Source of the DNA: Novosphingobium sediminicola
GTDB taxonomy: Bacteria; Pseudomonadota; Alphaproteobacteria; Sphingomonadales; Sphingomonadaceae
Length of the DNA: 64,000 nt
Reading direction: 5' to 3'
Assembly: GCF_014196525.1 (NCBI RefSeq)
Contig: NZ_JACIDX010000005.1
Location: forward strand, 62,001-126,000
The notes under the pieces are model-generated. The model was not told the origin of the DNA and searched no databases. It worked only from the letters and a program-made list of their open reading frames with translations. Of this stretch, positions 55,901-63,023 are shown one piece after another. Each line of letters opens with the position of its first letter. Within the stretch, counting starts at the first letter, position 1. A program made the position numbers and the translations under genes.

Positions 55901-55974
55901 CCCGCCAGCGCCAGCGCGATCGCCAGCACCGCTATCCGCGCGCTCAGCGCCCGTTCGACCAGTTTGCGCAGCAT
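52897..55974 (-). CDS. RND efflux pump, heavy-metal (HME) type inner membrane subunit
   Basis: A 1025-aa proton-driven transporter with 12 helices and two large periplasmic domains, CzcA/CusA family (MLRKLVERALSARIAVLAIA; FPDISSTQVKVILKAPGMTPEEVE). In the fourth helix the sequence is AVGMLVDGAVVVVEN, where CzcA has DFGxxVDGAxxxxEN: the first aspartate is replaced by alanine, while the later Asp and Glu remain. Metal specificity is therefore unclear. ATG 55974 is preferred over 56037. It follows the adaptor gene by 4 bp and overlaps the TolC-like gene. Confidence 0.92.
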   Translation of the reverse strand: MLRKLVERALSARIAVLAIALALAGAGVWSFLNLPIDAFPDISSTQVKVILKAPGMTPEEVESRVVAPIEMEMLGIPHQTVLRSVAKYAIADVTINFDDSTDIYWARNQVNERLTGVMGNLPATVSGGLAPIATPLTDMFMFTIEGPQDLAEKRRVLDWVIRPALRTVPGVADVNALGGLAESYEVVPDNQALAAAGLTVTDLSEAISTSNRNDGAGRLVAGEEALIVRSSGAIRNVADLSAVVVKSATGRVVRVGDVAKVRIGALTRYGAVSQGARGEAVEGIVIGLRGVDAAKIVDGVKVRLDELKPSLPKGMKIAVFYDRSDLIERAVGTVEEALIEATLLVVVLLLLFLGDVRASVIVALALPMAVLLTFIAMRAVGLTANLMSLGGLAIAVGMLVDGAVVVVENVVERMNDPRHAGAGRLHNVFVAAAEVATPVASGLAIIALVFLPLLTLEGLEGKLFAPVALTIVLALLSALVLALTLVPVLSFFGLKSGDAHHEPWLMRHLSPRYGRLLDWAFAHRLPVFIAAGLSLVLAVVAYQSTGKTFLPTMDEGSAIVQLTKLPSISLPHSMEIDHAAQKAIMSKVPEVTNVISRTGSDELGLDPMGLNETDSFITLKPRSEWRVGDKEWVVNEIRKAVANLPGVQTSFTQPIEMRISEMLTGARGDLAIKIFGPDSAELGRLAGEVQRRLRAIPGTSEALTVANDKVDYLQIDIDRTAAGRVGMPIDTLQDAMRSELEGVRSGVVAEGLRRVPILIRGEGEAANPASFADRLYRSPTGQLVRASDVARVERTEGPVKVEHENGSRFAMVQAFVGGRDLVGYVQQAKADIGANVKLPQGYRIVWGGQFENQQRASARLMVVLPIALLMIFVVLYATLSSVRASLLILVNIPFALVGGMVSLAVSGEYLSVPASVGFIALLGIAVLNGLVMVSYFRQLRDGGMELAQAVRVGARRRLRPVMMTATIAAFGLVPLLFATGPGSEIQKPLAIVVIGGLITSTLLTLVLLPILYERFGETRAEKADA

Positions 55975-55978
55975 CGGA

Positions 55979-57073
55979 TCAGGCCCCTGCGAAAATGGCT
56001 TTGAGTTCGGCCACGCCCTTGGTGACCACCTGCGCATGGGCGTACAGCCCGCTGCCGATCACCATGCGCCCGCCGCTCTCGCCCGCGACCTTGACCACCT
56101 GACGGCGGAAATTCTTGCCGTCGCGGATAAAGACCACATCATGCCCATCGACATTGGCCACCGCATTGCGCGGGACGCTGACGCCCTTGGCGCTCTCGCC
56201 CGCCGCCTCGATGATCGCGGTCACACCCTTGCCGGGGACCAGCCCCGCATCGCCCGCCACGCTGGCCCGCGCCACCAACGACCGCGTGACCGGATCAAGC
56301 GAGGCGCCCACGGAAAGCAATTTGCCCACCGCGCGCCGCCCGTCCTGTTCGACCGCCACCGGCATTCCGGGGCGCAATTGCCCGGCCAGCCTTTGCGGCA
56401 ATTGCAGATCGAGCCGCAGCGCCGAGATATTCTCCACCACAAAGGGCGCGCCATCGGTGCTGACCGCGCCGCCGGTTTCTACGCTGACGCTGGCCACGCG
56501 GCCAGCAATCGGCGAGCGCAACGTCACCGTGCCATCGCGCGAGGCACCGCCCAGCGCCAGCAGACGCCGATTTTCCGCCAAGGTCGCCTGCACCGCGCGC
56601 AGATTGGCCACCGCTTCCTCGGCGCGCGAGGGGGCGATCACGCCTTCCTTGGCCAATTGGCTCAGACGCGCGGCATTGGCCTGCGCCACGGGCAATTCGG
56701 CCTGCGAACGCGCCATCGCCCCGCTGAACTGCACCGATTCGGCGGCCTTGACCACGCCCAGAACCGCCCCGCGCGACACCTCCTGCCCCGGAATCACCAG
56801 CACCTTGACCGCCGTGCCGCCAAAGGGAGAGGTTACCGCCACCCGCGCCTCGGGCGGCAAGGATACTGTGCCCGGCACGCTGGCCAGCGGGATCGGCGCA
56901 TCGCCCTGTGCCGGTTCGACCGTGATGCCCAGTTCCTTGACCTGCGCCTCGCTGAGCGCGACCAGATCACCCTTGGGACTGGGCGCTTCAGGCGCAGCCT
57001 CCTGCGCGGCACGCGAACAGGCGGAAAGCAGGGCGAGTGCGGCACCGGCGGCCAGCAGGGAGTTTTTGCGCAT
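55979..57073 (-). CDS. RND efflux periplasmic adaptor, lipoprotein (CzcB-like)
   Basis: A 364-aa membrane fusion protein linking the pump to the outer-membrane channel. ATG 57073 gives a lipoprotein signal ending LLSAC, so Cys about 20 is lipidated. The barrel-sandwich/lipoyl and helical hairpin regions follow (VPGTVSLPPEARVAVTSPFGG; VIPGQEVSRGAVLGVVKAAES; LRSPIAGRVASVSVETG). Adaptors of this type bind the metal or shape the pump. It is the first gene of the efflux operon and divergent from the response regulator by 68 bp. Confidence 0.92.
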   Translation of the reverse strand: MRKNSLLAAGAALALLSACSRAAQEAAPEAPSPKGDLVALSEAQVKELGITVEPAQGDAPIPLASVPGTVSLPPEARVAVTSPFGGTAVKVLVIPGQEVSRGAVLGVVKAAESVQFSGAMARSQAELPVAQANAARLSQLAKEGVIAPSRAEEAVANLRAVQATLAENRRLLALGGASRDGTVTLRSPIAGRVASVSVETGGAVSTDGAPFVVENISALRLDLQLPQRLAGQLRPGMPVAVEQDGRRAVGKLLSVGASLDPVTRSLVARASVAGDAGLVPGKGVTAIIEAAGESAKGVSVPRNAVANVDGHDVVFIRDGKNFRRQVVKVAGESGGRMVIGSGLYAHAQVVTKGVAELKAIFAGA

Positions 57074-57099
57074 CATGGCCGCCGCCATGGCGCACAAAG

Positions 57100-57117
57100 C
57101 TGACAGGAACTTGTCAG
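57100..57117. promoter_or_regulatory. Inverted repeat CTGACA-N6-TGTCAG between efflux and two-component operons
   Basis: A perfect 6-bp inverted repeat with a 6-bp spacer in the 68-bp divergent region. On the plus strand TTGTCA overlapping its right arm, 17 bp and CAATAG form a possible promoter for the response regulator. The site is well placed to control both directions. Confidence 0.5.
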
Positions 57118-57141
57118 TTTCGTGTGGCAGGTCCAATAGTC

Positions 57142-57828
57142 ATGAAGCATACAGACATGGGGACTCAAGGCTTGCGGCTGTTGTTGATCGAGGATGACGG
57201 CGAATTGGCAAGCCGCCTGAGCAATCGCCTGCGCGATGCCGGATTTGCCGTGGATGTCGCCGGATCACAGGCGGACGGCGAAGGCTGGCCCGATCTGGGC
57301 AAGATTGCCGCAATCATTCTCGACCTTGGATTGCCGGATGGCAATGGGCTGGATCTGCTGCGTTACTGGCGGGGGCGGCGGGTCGATTGCCCGGTACTGA
57401 TCCTGACCGCGCGGGGAAGCTGGCAGGACAAGGTGGAGGGGTTGAACGCGGGGGCCGATGATTTCGTGGTGAAGCCCGTGCGGTTCGAGGAATTGCTGGC
57501 GCGGCTCCATGCGCTGCTGCGCCGCCACAGTGGCCAGCGCGCGCAATGGATCGAGGCGGGCGGGGTACGGCTCGATCCGGTGGGGCGCAATGCCGAGGTG
57601 GACGGGGCGGCGCTGTCGCTGTCCAAACAGGAGTTTCGCCTGCTGCAACTCTTTGTCCGCCGCCCCGGTCAGGTGCTGTCCCAAGGCGATATTCTCGAAC
57701 ATCTCTATGACCTTGACGCCCAGCGCGACCTGAACGCCATCGAGGTGCTGGTCAGCCGTTTGCGGCGCAAGGTGGGCGCGGGGCGGATCAAGACCCTGCG
57801 CGGCCTTGGCTATAGGTTTGAGGCATGA
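57142..57828 (+). CDS. Response regulator, OmpR/PhoB family
   Basis: A 228-aa regulator. The receiver domain holds LLLIEDDGELA, the phospho-acceptor in IILDLGLPDGNGLDLL and the lysine in FVVKPVRFEEL. The C-terminal winged helix has LSLSKQEFRLLQLFVRRPGQVLSQGDILEHLYD and ends in RIKTLRGLGYRFEA. ATG 57142 is used; 57157 is possible and would follow the predicted promoter better. It overlaps the kinase gene by 4 bp. Confidence 0.95.
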   Translation: MKHTDMGTQGLRLLLIEDDGELASRLSNRLRDAGFAVDVAGSQADGEGWPDLGKIAAIILDLGLPDGNGLDLLRYWRGRRVDCPVLILTARGSWQDKVEGLNAGADDFVVKPVRFEELLARLHALLRRHSGQRAQWIEAGGVRLDPVGRNAEVDGAALSLSKQEFRLLQLFVRRPGQVLSQGDILEHLYDLDAQRDLNAIEVLVSRLRRKVGAGRIKTLRGLGYRFEA

Positions 57829-59165
57829 AGCGTGTTTTGACCCCTGCCCGTTTTGCCGCGCACAGCCTGCGCCTGCGGTTTTTGCTGGCGATCCTGTTGT
57901 GGGTGGCGCTGGGCATCGGCGGCATCTGGTATTCTGCCACGCGCGTCTTCACCCGCCATATCGAGGCGCAATATCACGACGAACTCTATGGCCATGTGCG
58001 CGAACTGGCCGGATTGGTGAATATTTCCAAGGACAGCCACCTCTCGCTCTCGCGCCCGCTTTCCGATCCGCGCTATCTCGAACCCATGTCGGGCTATTAC
58101 TGGCAGGTTTCGGTGCATCGGGGCGACCGTATCCATTCGGCCTCGATGGTGCGCGGCGAGATTGACGAGGACATCGCCCATTCGCCCGAGATCTTTCATT
58201 CGATCGACAATGGCCCGACCGGCAAGACCATCGCCTATGGCTTTACCGGGTTCACGCCCGATGGCCGGGTGGTCCATTATGTGATCGCGGTCGATAAACG
58301 CTATCTGGATCAAGCCATCGCCAGTTTCACCCGTGAATTGACGCTGTGGCTGACGGCGCTGGCGACGGCACTGCTGATTACCGGCTATGCGGTGGTGCTG
58401 TTTGGCCTGCGCCCGCTCAACCGTCTGGCCACGGCCATCGGACAATTGCGCGAAGGCACCAGCGCCCGGCTCGAAGGCGCCTATCCTTCGGAAATCGCGC
58501 CTTTGGTCGAGGATTTGAACGCCTATATCGCGGGCAATGAGGCGGTGATCGAACGCGCGCGGGTCGAGGCGGGCAATCTGGCGCATGGGTTGCGCACACC
58601 GCTGGCCGTCATCACCGACGAGGCCGAAAGGCTGGCCCGCCAGCCCGAAAGCGCAAGGGCCGCGCGCGCTCTGCTCGATCAGGCGCATGAGATGGTGCAG
58701 CAGATCGACTTTCGCCTGGCGCGCACCCGTTCGGCGGCAGGCGCGCGCGCCTCGCTGCGGGTCAGCCATTTGCCCGAGGCCGTTTTGCCCATCCTGTCGG
58801 CCATGCGCAAATTGCATCCCGATTGCGCCTTTGAACTCTCGGCCCCCGTCCCGGTGCGCATGGCCATCGACCCGGTGGACCTGTCCGAACTGGTGTCCAA
58901 CCTGCTGGACAATGCCGGGAAATGGGCGCGCCGCCGCGTGGTGCTGACCATTGCCGAGGGGCCGCGTATCCGCGTCGAAGACGATGGTCCCGGCATGAGC
59001 GAGGAACAGATCGCCCGCGCCTGCGAGATCGGTAGCCGGTTTGACGCCGATATGCCCGGCAGCGGGCTTGGCCTCGCCATCGCGCGCGACATTGCCGAAG
59101 CCTATGGGCTGCGCCTCAGGCTTTCCTCGCCGCCGGGCGGTGGACTGATTGCAGATCTGGTATGA
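57825..59165 (+). CDS. Sensor histidine kinase
   Basis: A 446-aa membrane kinase. Two helices (about residues 18-37 and 168-188) flank a periplasmic domain of about 130 residues with aromatic and charged residues but no recognised fold. A HAMP segment follows. The H-box is AHGLRTPLAVI, the N-box NLLDNAGKWA, and the G-boxes DDGPGMSEEQ and GSGLGLAIARD. H-box and ATPase residues are intact. The stop overlaps the lrgA ATG, so the kinase and LrgAB are made from one message. Confidence 0.94.
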   Translation: MKRVLTPARFAAHSLRLRFLLAILLWVALGIGGIWYSATRVFTRHIEAQYHDELYGHVRELAGLVNISKDSHLSLSRPLSDPRYLEPMSGYYWQVSVHRGDRIHSASMVRGEIDEDIAHSPEIFHSIDNGPTGKTIAYGFTGFTPDGRVVHYVIAVDKRYLDQAIASFTRELTLWLTALATALLITGYAVVLFGLRPLNRLATAIGQLREGTSARLEGAYPSEIAPLVEDLNAYIAGNEAVIERARVEAGNLAHGLRTPLAVITDEAERLARQPESARAARALLDQAHEMVQQIDFRLARTRSAAGARASLRVSHLPEAVLPILSAMRKLHPDCAFELSAPVPVRMAIDPVDLSELVSNLLDNAGKWARRRVVLTIAEGPRIRVEDDGPGMSEEQIARACEIGSRFDADMPGSGLGLAIARDIAEAYGLRLRLSSPPGGGLIADLV

Positions 59166-59509
59166 GGATTCTCTGGCAAATAGCCATTATCATGGCCTTT
59201 TATGGAATTGGCGAAATCATTGCCCGTCTGACCCACGCCCCCCTGCCCGCCAGCGTGATCGGTCTGGCGCTGACCCTGATCGCGCTGCATCGGCGCTGGA
59301 TCAAACCGGGGCAATTGCGCGAGGGGGCGCATGCTTTGCTGGGGCGGATGCTGCTGTTTTTTGTGCCTGCCGTCCCGGTTCTGATCGAGCATCGCGAATT
59401 TGCGGGCATCTTGGGGGTCCGCCTGTTGCTGGTGGTGGCAATCGGCACTGTGCTGGTTATGGCGGTGACAGGGATGGTTGTGCAAATCGTGGCGGGCGCC
59501 GATGATTGA
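59162..59509 (+). CDS. lrgA: CidA/LrgA family membrane protein
   Basis: A 115-aa holin-like protein with four helices (QIAIIMAFYGIGEIIARL, PLPASVIGLALTLIAL, LLFFVPAVPVLIEH, LLLVVAIGTVLVMAVTGMVVQIV). The family segment FFVPAxVGVMxH is represented by FFVPAVPVLIEH. LrgA/CidA proteins affect murein hydrolase activity or organic acid export in other bacteria. It overlaps its neighbours by 4 bp on each side (lrgB with the TTG start). Confidence 0.9.
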   Translation: MRILWQIAIIMAFYGIGEIIARLTHAPLPASVIGLALTLIALHRRWIKPGQLREGAHALLGRMLLFFVPAVPVLIEHREFAGILGVRLLLVVAIGTVLVMAVTGMVVQIVAGADD

Positions 59510-59517
59510 CCCAACCG

Positions 59518-60210
59518 ATGATTGACGCAGGCTCAACCGCTCTTTGGTCCGCCCTTACGCTGGCCAGTTTTGCCGCCACGCGCGCGGTGCATCGGCGCCG
59601 GCCGCGCTGGTGGCTGATGCCGCTGATCACGGCGCCGCTGGGAATCGCGCTGATTTTGCTGGTGTTTCATGTGCCCTATGCGACCTATCGCGCCGGGGCG
59701 GGATGGCTGCTGTGGATGCTTGGCCCGGCGGTCACCGCCTTTGCCGTGCCGATCTATGACCAGCGCGCGATGATCCGCCGCTATTGGCGTCCGCTGCTGG
59801 CCGGGATGATCGCAGGCAGCGCCACCTCTTTCCTCTCGGGCTGGGCACTGGCGAGTGCGCTGGGCATTGACGGACCTTTGCGCCTCTCGCTGCTGCCGCG
59901 CTCGGTCAGCACGCCTTTTGCCATGGCGATTTCGGCAGAAATCGGCGGCATGCCCGATATTACCGCCGTTTTCGTGATCGCCACCGGCATCCTTGGCGCC
60001 CTGCTGGGCGAAGCGGCGGTGATGCGCGGCCTGCCCTCAGGGCGAACCGCGCAGGGGGCTATGGTCGGTGTAGCCGCCCACGCCATCGGCACGGCACAGG
60101 TGCAATCGCTCCACCCCCGCGTGGGGGCCGTGGCGGGGCTGGCGATGGTGCTGACGGGGCTTTTGAACCTTGCCCTTGCGCCGCTGGTTCTTTGGTTTCT
60201 ACCTACTTAA
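59518..60210 (+). CDS. lrgB: CidB/LrgB family membrane protein
   Basis: A 230-aa polytopic protein. The LrgB signature is LLPRSVSTPFAMAISAEIGG, with AAHAIGTAQ in the later part. It has about seven helices. ATG 59518 is chosen; TTG 59506 would overlap the lrgA stop and may be used. LrgAB/CidAB form one functional pair. It ends the two-component/lrgAB operon. Confidence 0.9.
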   Translation: MIDAGSTALWSALTLASFAATRAVHRRRPRWWLMPLITAPLGIALILLVFHVPYATYRAGAGWLLWMLGPAVTAFAVPIYDQRAMIRRYWRPLLAGMIAGSATSFLSGWALASALGIDGPLRLSLLPRSVSTPFAMAISAEIGGMPDITAVFVIATGILGALLGEAAVMRGLPSGRTAQGAMVGVAAHAIGTAQVQSLHPRVGAVAGLAMVLTGLLNLALAPLVLWFLPT

Positions 60211-60327
60211 CCGGCTCGGCCTGTTTTGGCGCCGCAACCGAGCAATGGCGCGGCGGGAAGGCAAAAACTTTCCGGCCTATTAACTTTTTGCGCCTAGTAT
60301 CTTAGGCCTCCGTGGAGGTCGATTTTC

Positions 60328-60666
60328 GTGAATATGCAAAGTTATAAGGGTTTTGGTAAATCAGGTTCCGGCGGTCAAGGCGGTCGGGGAGATAATCAGC
60401 GTGTCGATTTGTCCGCCGTTTGCGAAGTGCGACAAGGCATGGCCGAATGGCGCCGCGTCACGCTGGATGAGCTCTCGCCCGGCGGCTTTCGCATCAACCG
60501 CTTTGGCGAGGCGGACCCCAGCCAGCCTCTGCGTATCCGCATTCCGGGCCTGCAAATGCTCTCGGCTCGGATCGTCTGGCAAAAGGATGGCGCGATCGGC
60601 TGCGCCTTTGCCGCCCCGCTGCATGCCGCTGTGTTTGAACATATCACCCGCAGCCTGACCCGCTAA
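60328..60666 (+). CDS. PilZ domain protein
   Basis: A 112-aa cytoplasmic protein consisting of one PilZ-like domain, probably binding cyclic-di-GMP. The first binding arginines lie in GRGDNQRVDLSAVCEVR, and the second motif is DELSPGGFRI, close to but not identical with (D/N)xSxxG. It ends in GAIGCAFAAPLH. The start is GTG 60328, which follows GGAGG by 9 nt; ATG at 60334 lies too far. No enzyme domain is fused. A GGDEF/EAL protein is in the window at 23733. Confidence 0.85.
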   Translation: MNMQSYKGFGKSGSGGQGGRGDNQRVDLSAVCEVRQGMAEWRRVTLDELSPGGFRINRFGEADPSQPLRIRIPGLQMLSARIVWQKDGAIGCAFAAPLHAAVFEHITRSLTR

Positions 60667-60667
60667 A

Positions 60668-61072
60668 TCAACGGAGCTTGCGACCAAAGCGGCGTGCCGG
60701 AATCGAGCGCCGCACCGTCTGAGGCACCAGAATCGGTTGGGCCCTCAGGCTGGATCGGCGGGCCAGATGGCAGGCGATGATCTGATCCGGGTCCCAATCA
60801 TCACTTTCGTCGCGCCCCTCCTGCGACGCTGCTTTGCGCCTGCGCCCGGATTCGCGCAGGTGCAGGACCAGCGCAACAAAGCCGACAAACAGACCGGCCC
60901 CCACCAGCCCCAGAACCAGCAACATCCCCCCGGTCGAGGCCCAGGCCATATCGGCGATCTGTTTGAGATCGAACATCATCGAAGAGATACCCCAGATGAC
61001 AGCAAAGCTGAGCGCAAATATATTGCGCAATATCGCACCCACAGTATCGAACAGGCTGAACATCACTAGCAC
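60668..61072 (-). CDS. Small membrane protein of unknown function
   Basis: A 134-aa predicted membrane protein with two helices (ILRNIFALSFAVIWGISSMMF and TGGMLLVLGLVGAGLFVGFVALVL) and a basic and acidic cytoplasmic tail. The start may be M1 or M4. It converges on the PilZ gene with 1 bp between stops. No domain is recognised; the tail (RRSSLRAQPILVPQ) is Arg-rich. Confidence 0.55.
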   Translation of the reverse strand: MLVMFSLFDTVGAILRNIFALSFAVIWGISSMMFDLKQIADMAWASTGGMLLVLGLVGAGLFVGFVALVLHLRESGRRRKAASQEGRDESDDWDPDQIIACHLARRSSLRAQPILVPQTVRRSIPARRFGRKLR

Positions 61073-61152
61073 CTCGCCAGCAAAGCATAGTGTTGGCTGG
61101 TTAATGACGTGCTAACCCTAAACCGCAAACCTCGTAAAAATACGAGAGCCAA

Positions 61153-61185
61153 CGAAAGAGGGCGGAAAGCTTTCGCCTCCCGCCC
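61153..61185 (-). terminator. Hairpin downstream of lpdA
   Basis: On the minus strand GGGCGGGAGGC-GAAA-GCTTTCCGCCC, an imperfect 11-bp stem with wobble pairs, starts 30 bp after the lpdA stop. The T tract is weak (TCTTT). It belongs to the same hairpin family as those after gap and kup. Confidence 0.55.
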
Positions 61186-61214
61186 CCATTTCCTTAGGCC
61201 GATGCCTGCTGCGA

Positions 61215-62627
61215 TCAGATATGGATCGCCCGGCCGTAGGCCGCCAGCGTTGCTTCGTGCATCATTTCCGACAGGGTCGGATGCGGGAAGACGGTGTTTA
61301 TCAGTTCGACTTCCGTCGTTTCCAGCGTCTTGCCCACCACATAGCCCTGAATCAGCTCGGTCACTTCCGCGCCGATCATGTGCGCGCCCAGCAATTCGCC
61401 GGTCTTCGCGTCGAACACGGTCTTGATGAAGCCTTCCGGCTCACCCAGCGCGATGGCCTTGCCATTGCCGATGAAGGGGAACGTGCCGACCTTGAGCGTG
61501 TAACCGGCTTCCTTGGCCTTGGCCTCGGTCAGGCCGACGCTGGCCACCTGCGGGTGGCAATAGGTGCAGCCCGGAATGTTGCGGCGGTCAAGACCATGCG
61601 GATGCACTTCCTTGTTGCCCAGTTCCTGCGCGATGGCTTCGGCCGCCGTCACGCCCTCATGGCTGGCCTTGTGCGCCAGCCACGGGCCGGGCGTCACGTC
61701 GCCGATCGCCCACACGCCCTTGACGCCGGTGCGACCCAACGGATCGGTGGAAATGATGCCGCGGTCGGTCTTGATGCCCAGCGTTTCCAGACCGATGTTC
61801 TCGGTGTTGGCCACCACGCCCACGGCCACGATCACATGGCTGAACTCTTCCTCTGTCACCTTGCCGTCGGGTGCCTTGATCTTGGCCTTCACGCCCTTGG
61901 CATCAGCGACCAGACCTTCCAGACCCGTCTTGGTGCGGATCTTGAAGCCCTGCTTGGTCAGCGACTTTTCAAGGAAGGCCGAGACATCGGCGTCCTCGGC
62001 CGGAACGATACGGTCGGCCATTTCGACGACCGTGACGTCCGCGCCCAGATCGTTGTAGAAGCTGGCGAATTCGATGCCAATGGCGCCCGAACCGATAACC
62101 AGCAACTTGGTCGGCATTTCCTTGGGCGTCATCGCATGGCGATAGGTCCAGATGCGATTGCCGTCCGCCGGGGCAAAGGGCAGATCGCGCGCGCGCGCGC
62201 CGGTCGCCACGATGATGTGCTTGGCGGTCAGCGTTTCGGTGCCCTTCTCGCCGGTCACTTCCAGCTTGCCGGGAGCCAACAGCTTGCCATTGCCCATGTG
62301 GACGGCAACCTTGTTCTTCTTCATCAGATGCGTAACGCCCTGATTAAGCTGCTTGGCCACGCCGCGCGAACGGGCGACCACAGCGGCCAGATCGGCGGTC
62401 ACGCCCGTGGCCGAAAGGCCGTAAGCCTTGGCGTGCTGCATCTGGTGAAACACCTCGGCGCTACGCAGCAGGGCCTTGGTCGGGATACAGCCCCAGTTGA
62501 GGCAGATACCGCCCAGATTTTCGCGTTCGACAATCGCGGTCTTGAGGCCCAGCTGCGCGCTGCGGATCGCCGCGACATAGCCACCGGGGCCCGAACCCAG
62601 AACAATCACATCATACTGTTCAGCCAC
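61215..62627 (-). CDS. lpdA: Dihydrolipoyl dehydrogenase (E3)
   Basis: A 470-aa FAD flavoprotein that reoxidises the lipoyl groups of 2-oxoacid dehydrogenases. FAD site VIVLGSGPGGYVAAIRSAQL, redox disulfide GGICLNWGCIPTKALL, NAD site VIGSGAIGIEFASFY and catalytic His-Glu region HPHPTLSE are present. It is in the PDH region here, 5 bp after the thioesterase gene. Confidence 0.97.
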   Translation of the reverse strand: MAEQYDVIVLGSGPGGYVAAIRSAQLGLKTAIVERENLGGICLNWGCIPTKALLRSAEVFHQMQHAKAYGLSATGVTADLAAVVARSRGVAKQLNQGVTHLMKKNKVAVHMGNGKLLAPGKLEVTGEKGTETLTAKHIIVATGARARDLPFAPADGNRIWTYRHAMTPKEMPTKLLVIGSGAIGIEFASFYNDLGADVTVVEMADRIVPAEDADVSAFLEKSLTKQGFKIRTKTGLEGLVADAKGVKAKIKAPDGKVTEEEFSHVIVAVGVVANTENIGLETLGIKTDRGIISTDPLGRTGVKGVWAIGDVTPGPWLAHKASHEGVTAAEAIAQELGNKEVHPHGLDRRNIPGCTYCHPQVASVGLTEAKAKEAGYTLKVGTFPFIGNGKAIALGEPEGFIKTVFDAKTGELLGAHMIGAEVTELIQGYVVGKTLETTEVELINTVFPHPTLSEMMHEATLAAYGRAIHI

Positions 62628-62632
62628 GTTGT

Positions 62633-63022
62633 TTACTCCTGAACCACCGAGCGGGGCCGCCCGGCGTCATCGACAGCCACAAATGTAAAGACCGCTTCGG
62701 TCACCTTTTGCGCCTCGTGTTGAAAACGGTCGCGCCGCCATGCCTCGATGGCAATCGTCATCGAGGAGCGGCCCACCTTGCGGATTTCGCCATAGACCGA
62801 AACCTCGTCGCCGACCTTGACCGGCTTGAGGAATTGCACGCCATCCATGGCGATGGTCACGGCCCGGCCGCGCGAATGACGCGCAGCCAGCAGCCCTGCC
62901 CCCATATCCATCTGACACAGCAGCCACCCGCCGAAGATGTCGCCATAGGCATTGGCATCGGCGGGCATGGCGGTGACGCGAATCACCGGCTCAGTGGCAG
63001 GGCGCAGGGTCAATGCCTCCAT
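62633..63022 (-). CDS. Acyl-CoA thioesterase, YciA-like hotdog protein
   Basis: A 129-aa hotdog-fold thioesterase. The family motif ANAYGDIFGGWLLCQMDMGAG carries the active Asp, followed by AVTIAMDGVQFLKPVKVGDEV. It lies between the E2 and E3 genes of PDH on one transcript, with spacing of 1 and 5 bp. Its substrate might be a short acyl-CoA formed by the complex; this is inference. Confidence 0.88.
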   Translation of the reverse strand: MEALTLRPATEPVIRVTAMPADANAYGDIFGGWLLCQMDMGAGLLAARHSRGRAVTIAMDGVQFLKPVKVGDEVSVYGEIRKVGRSSMTIAIEAWRRDRFQHEAQKVTEAVFTFVAVDDAGRPRSVVQE

Positions 63023-63023
63023 C

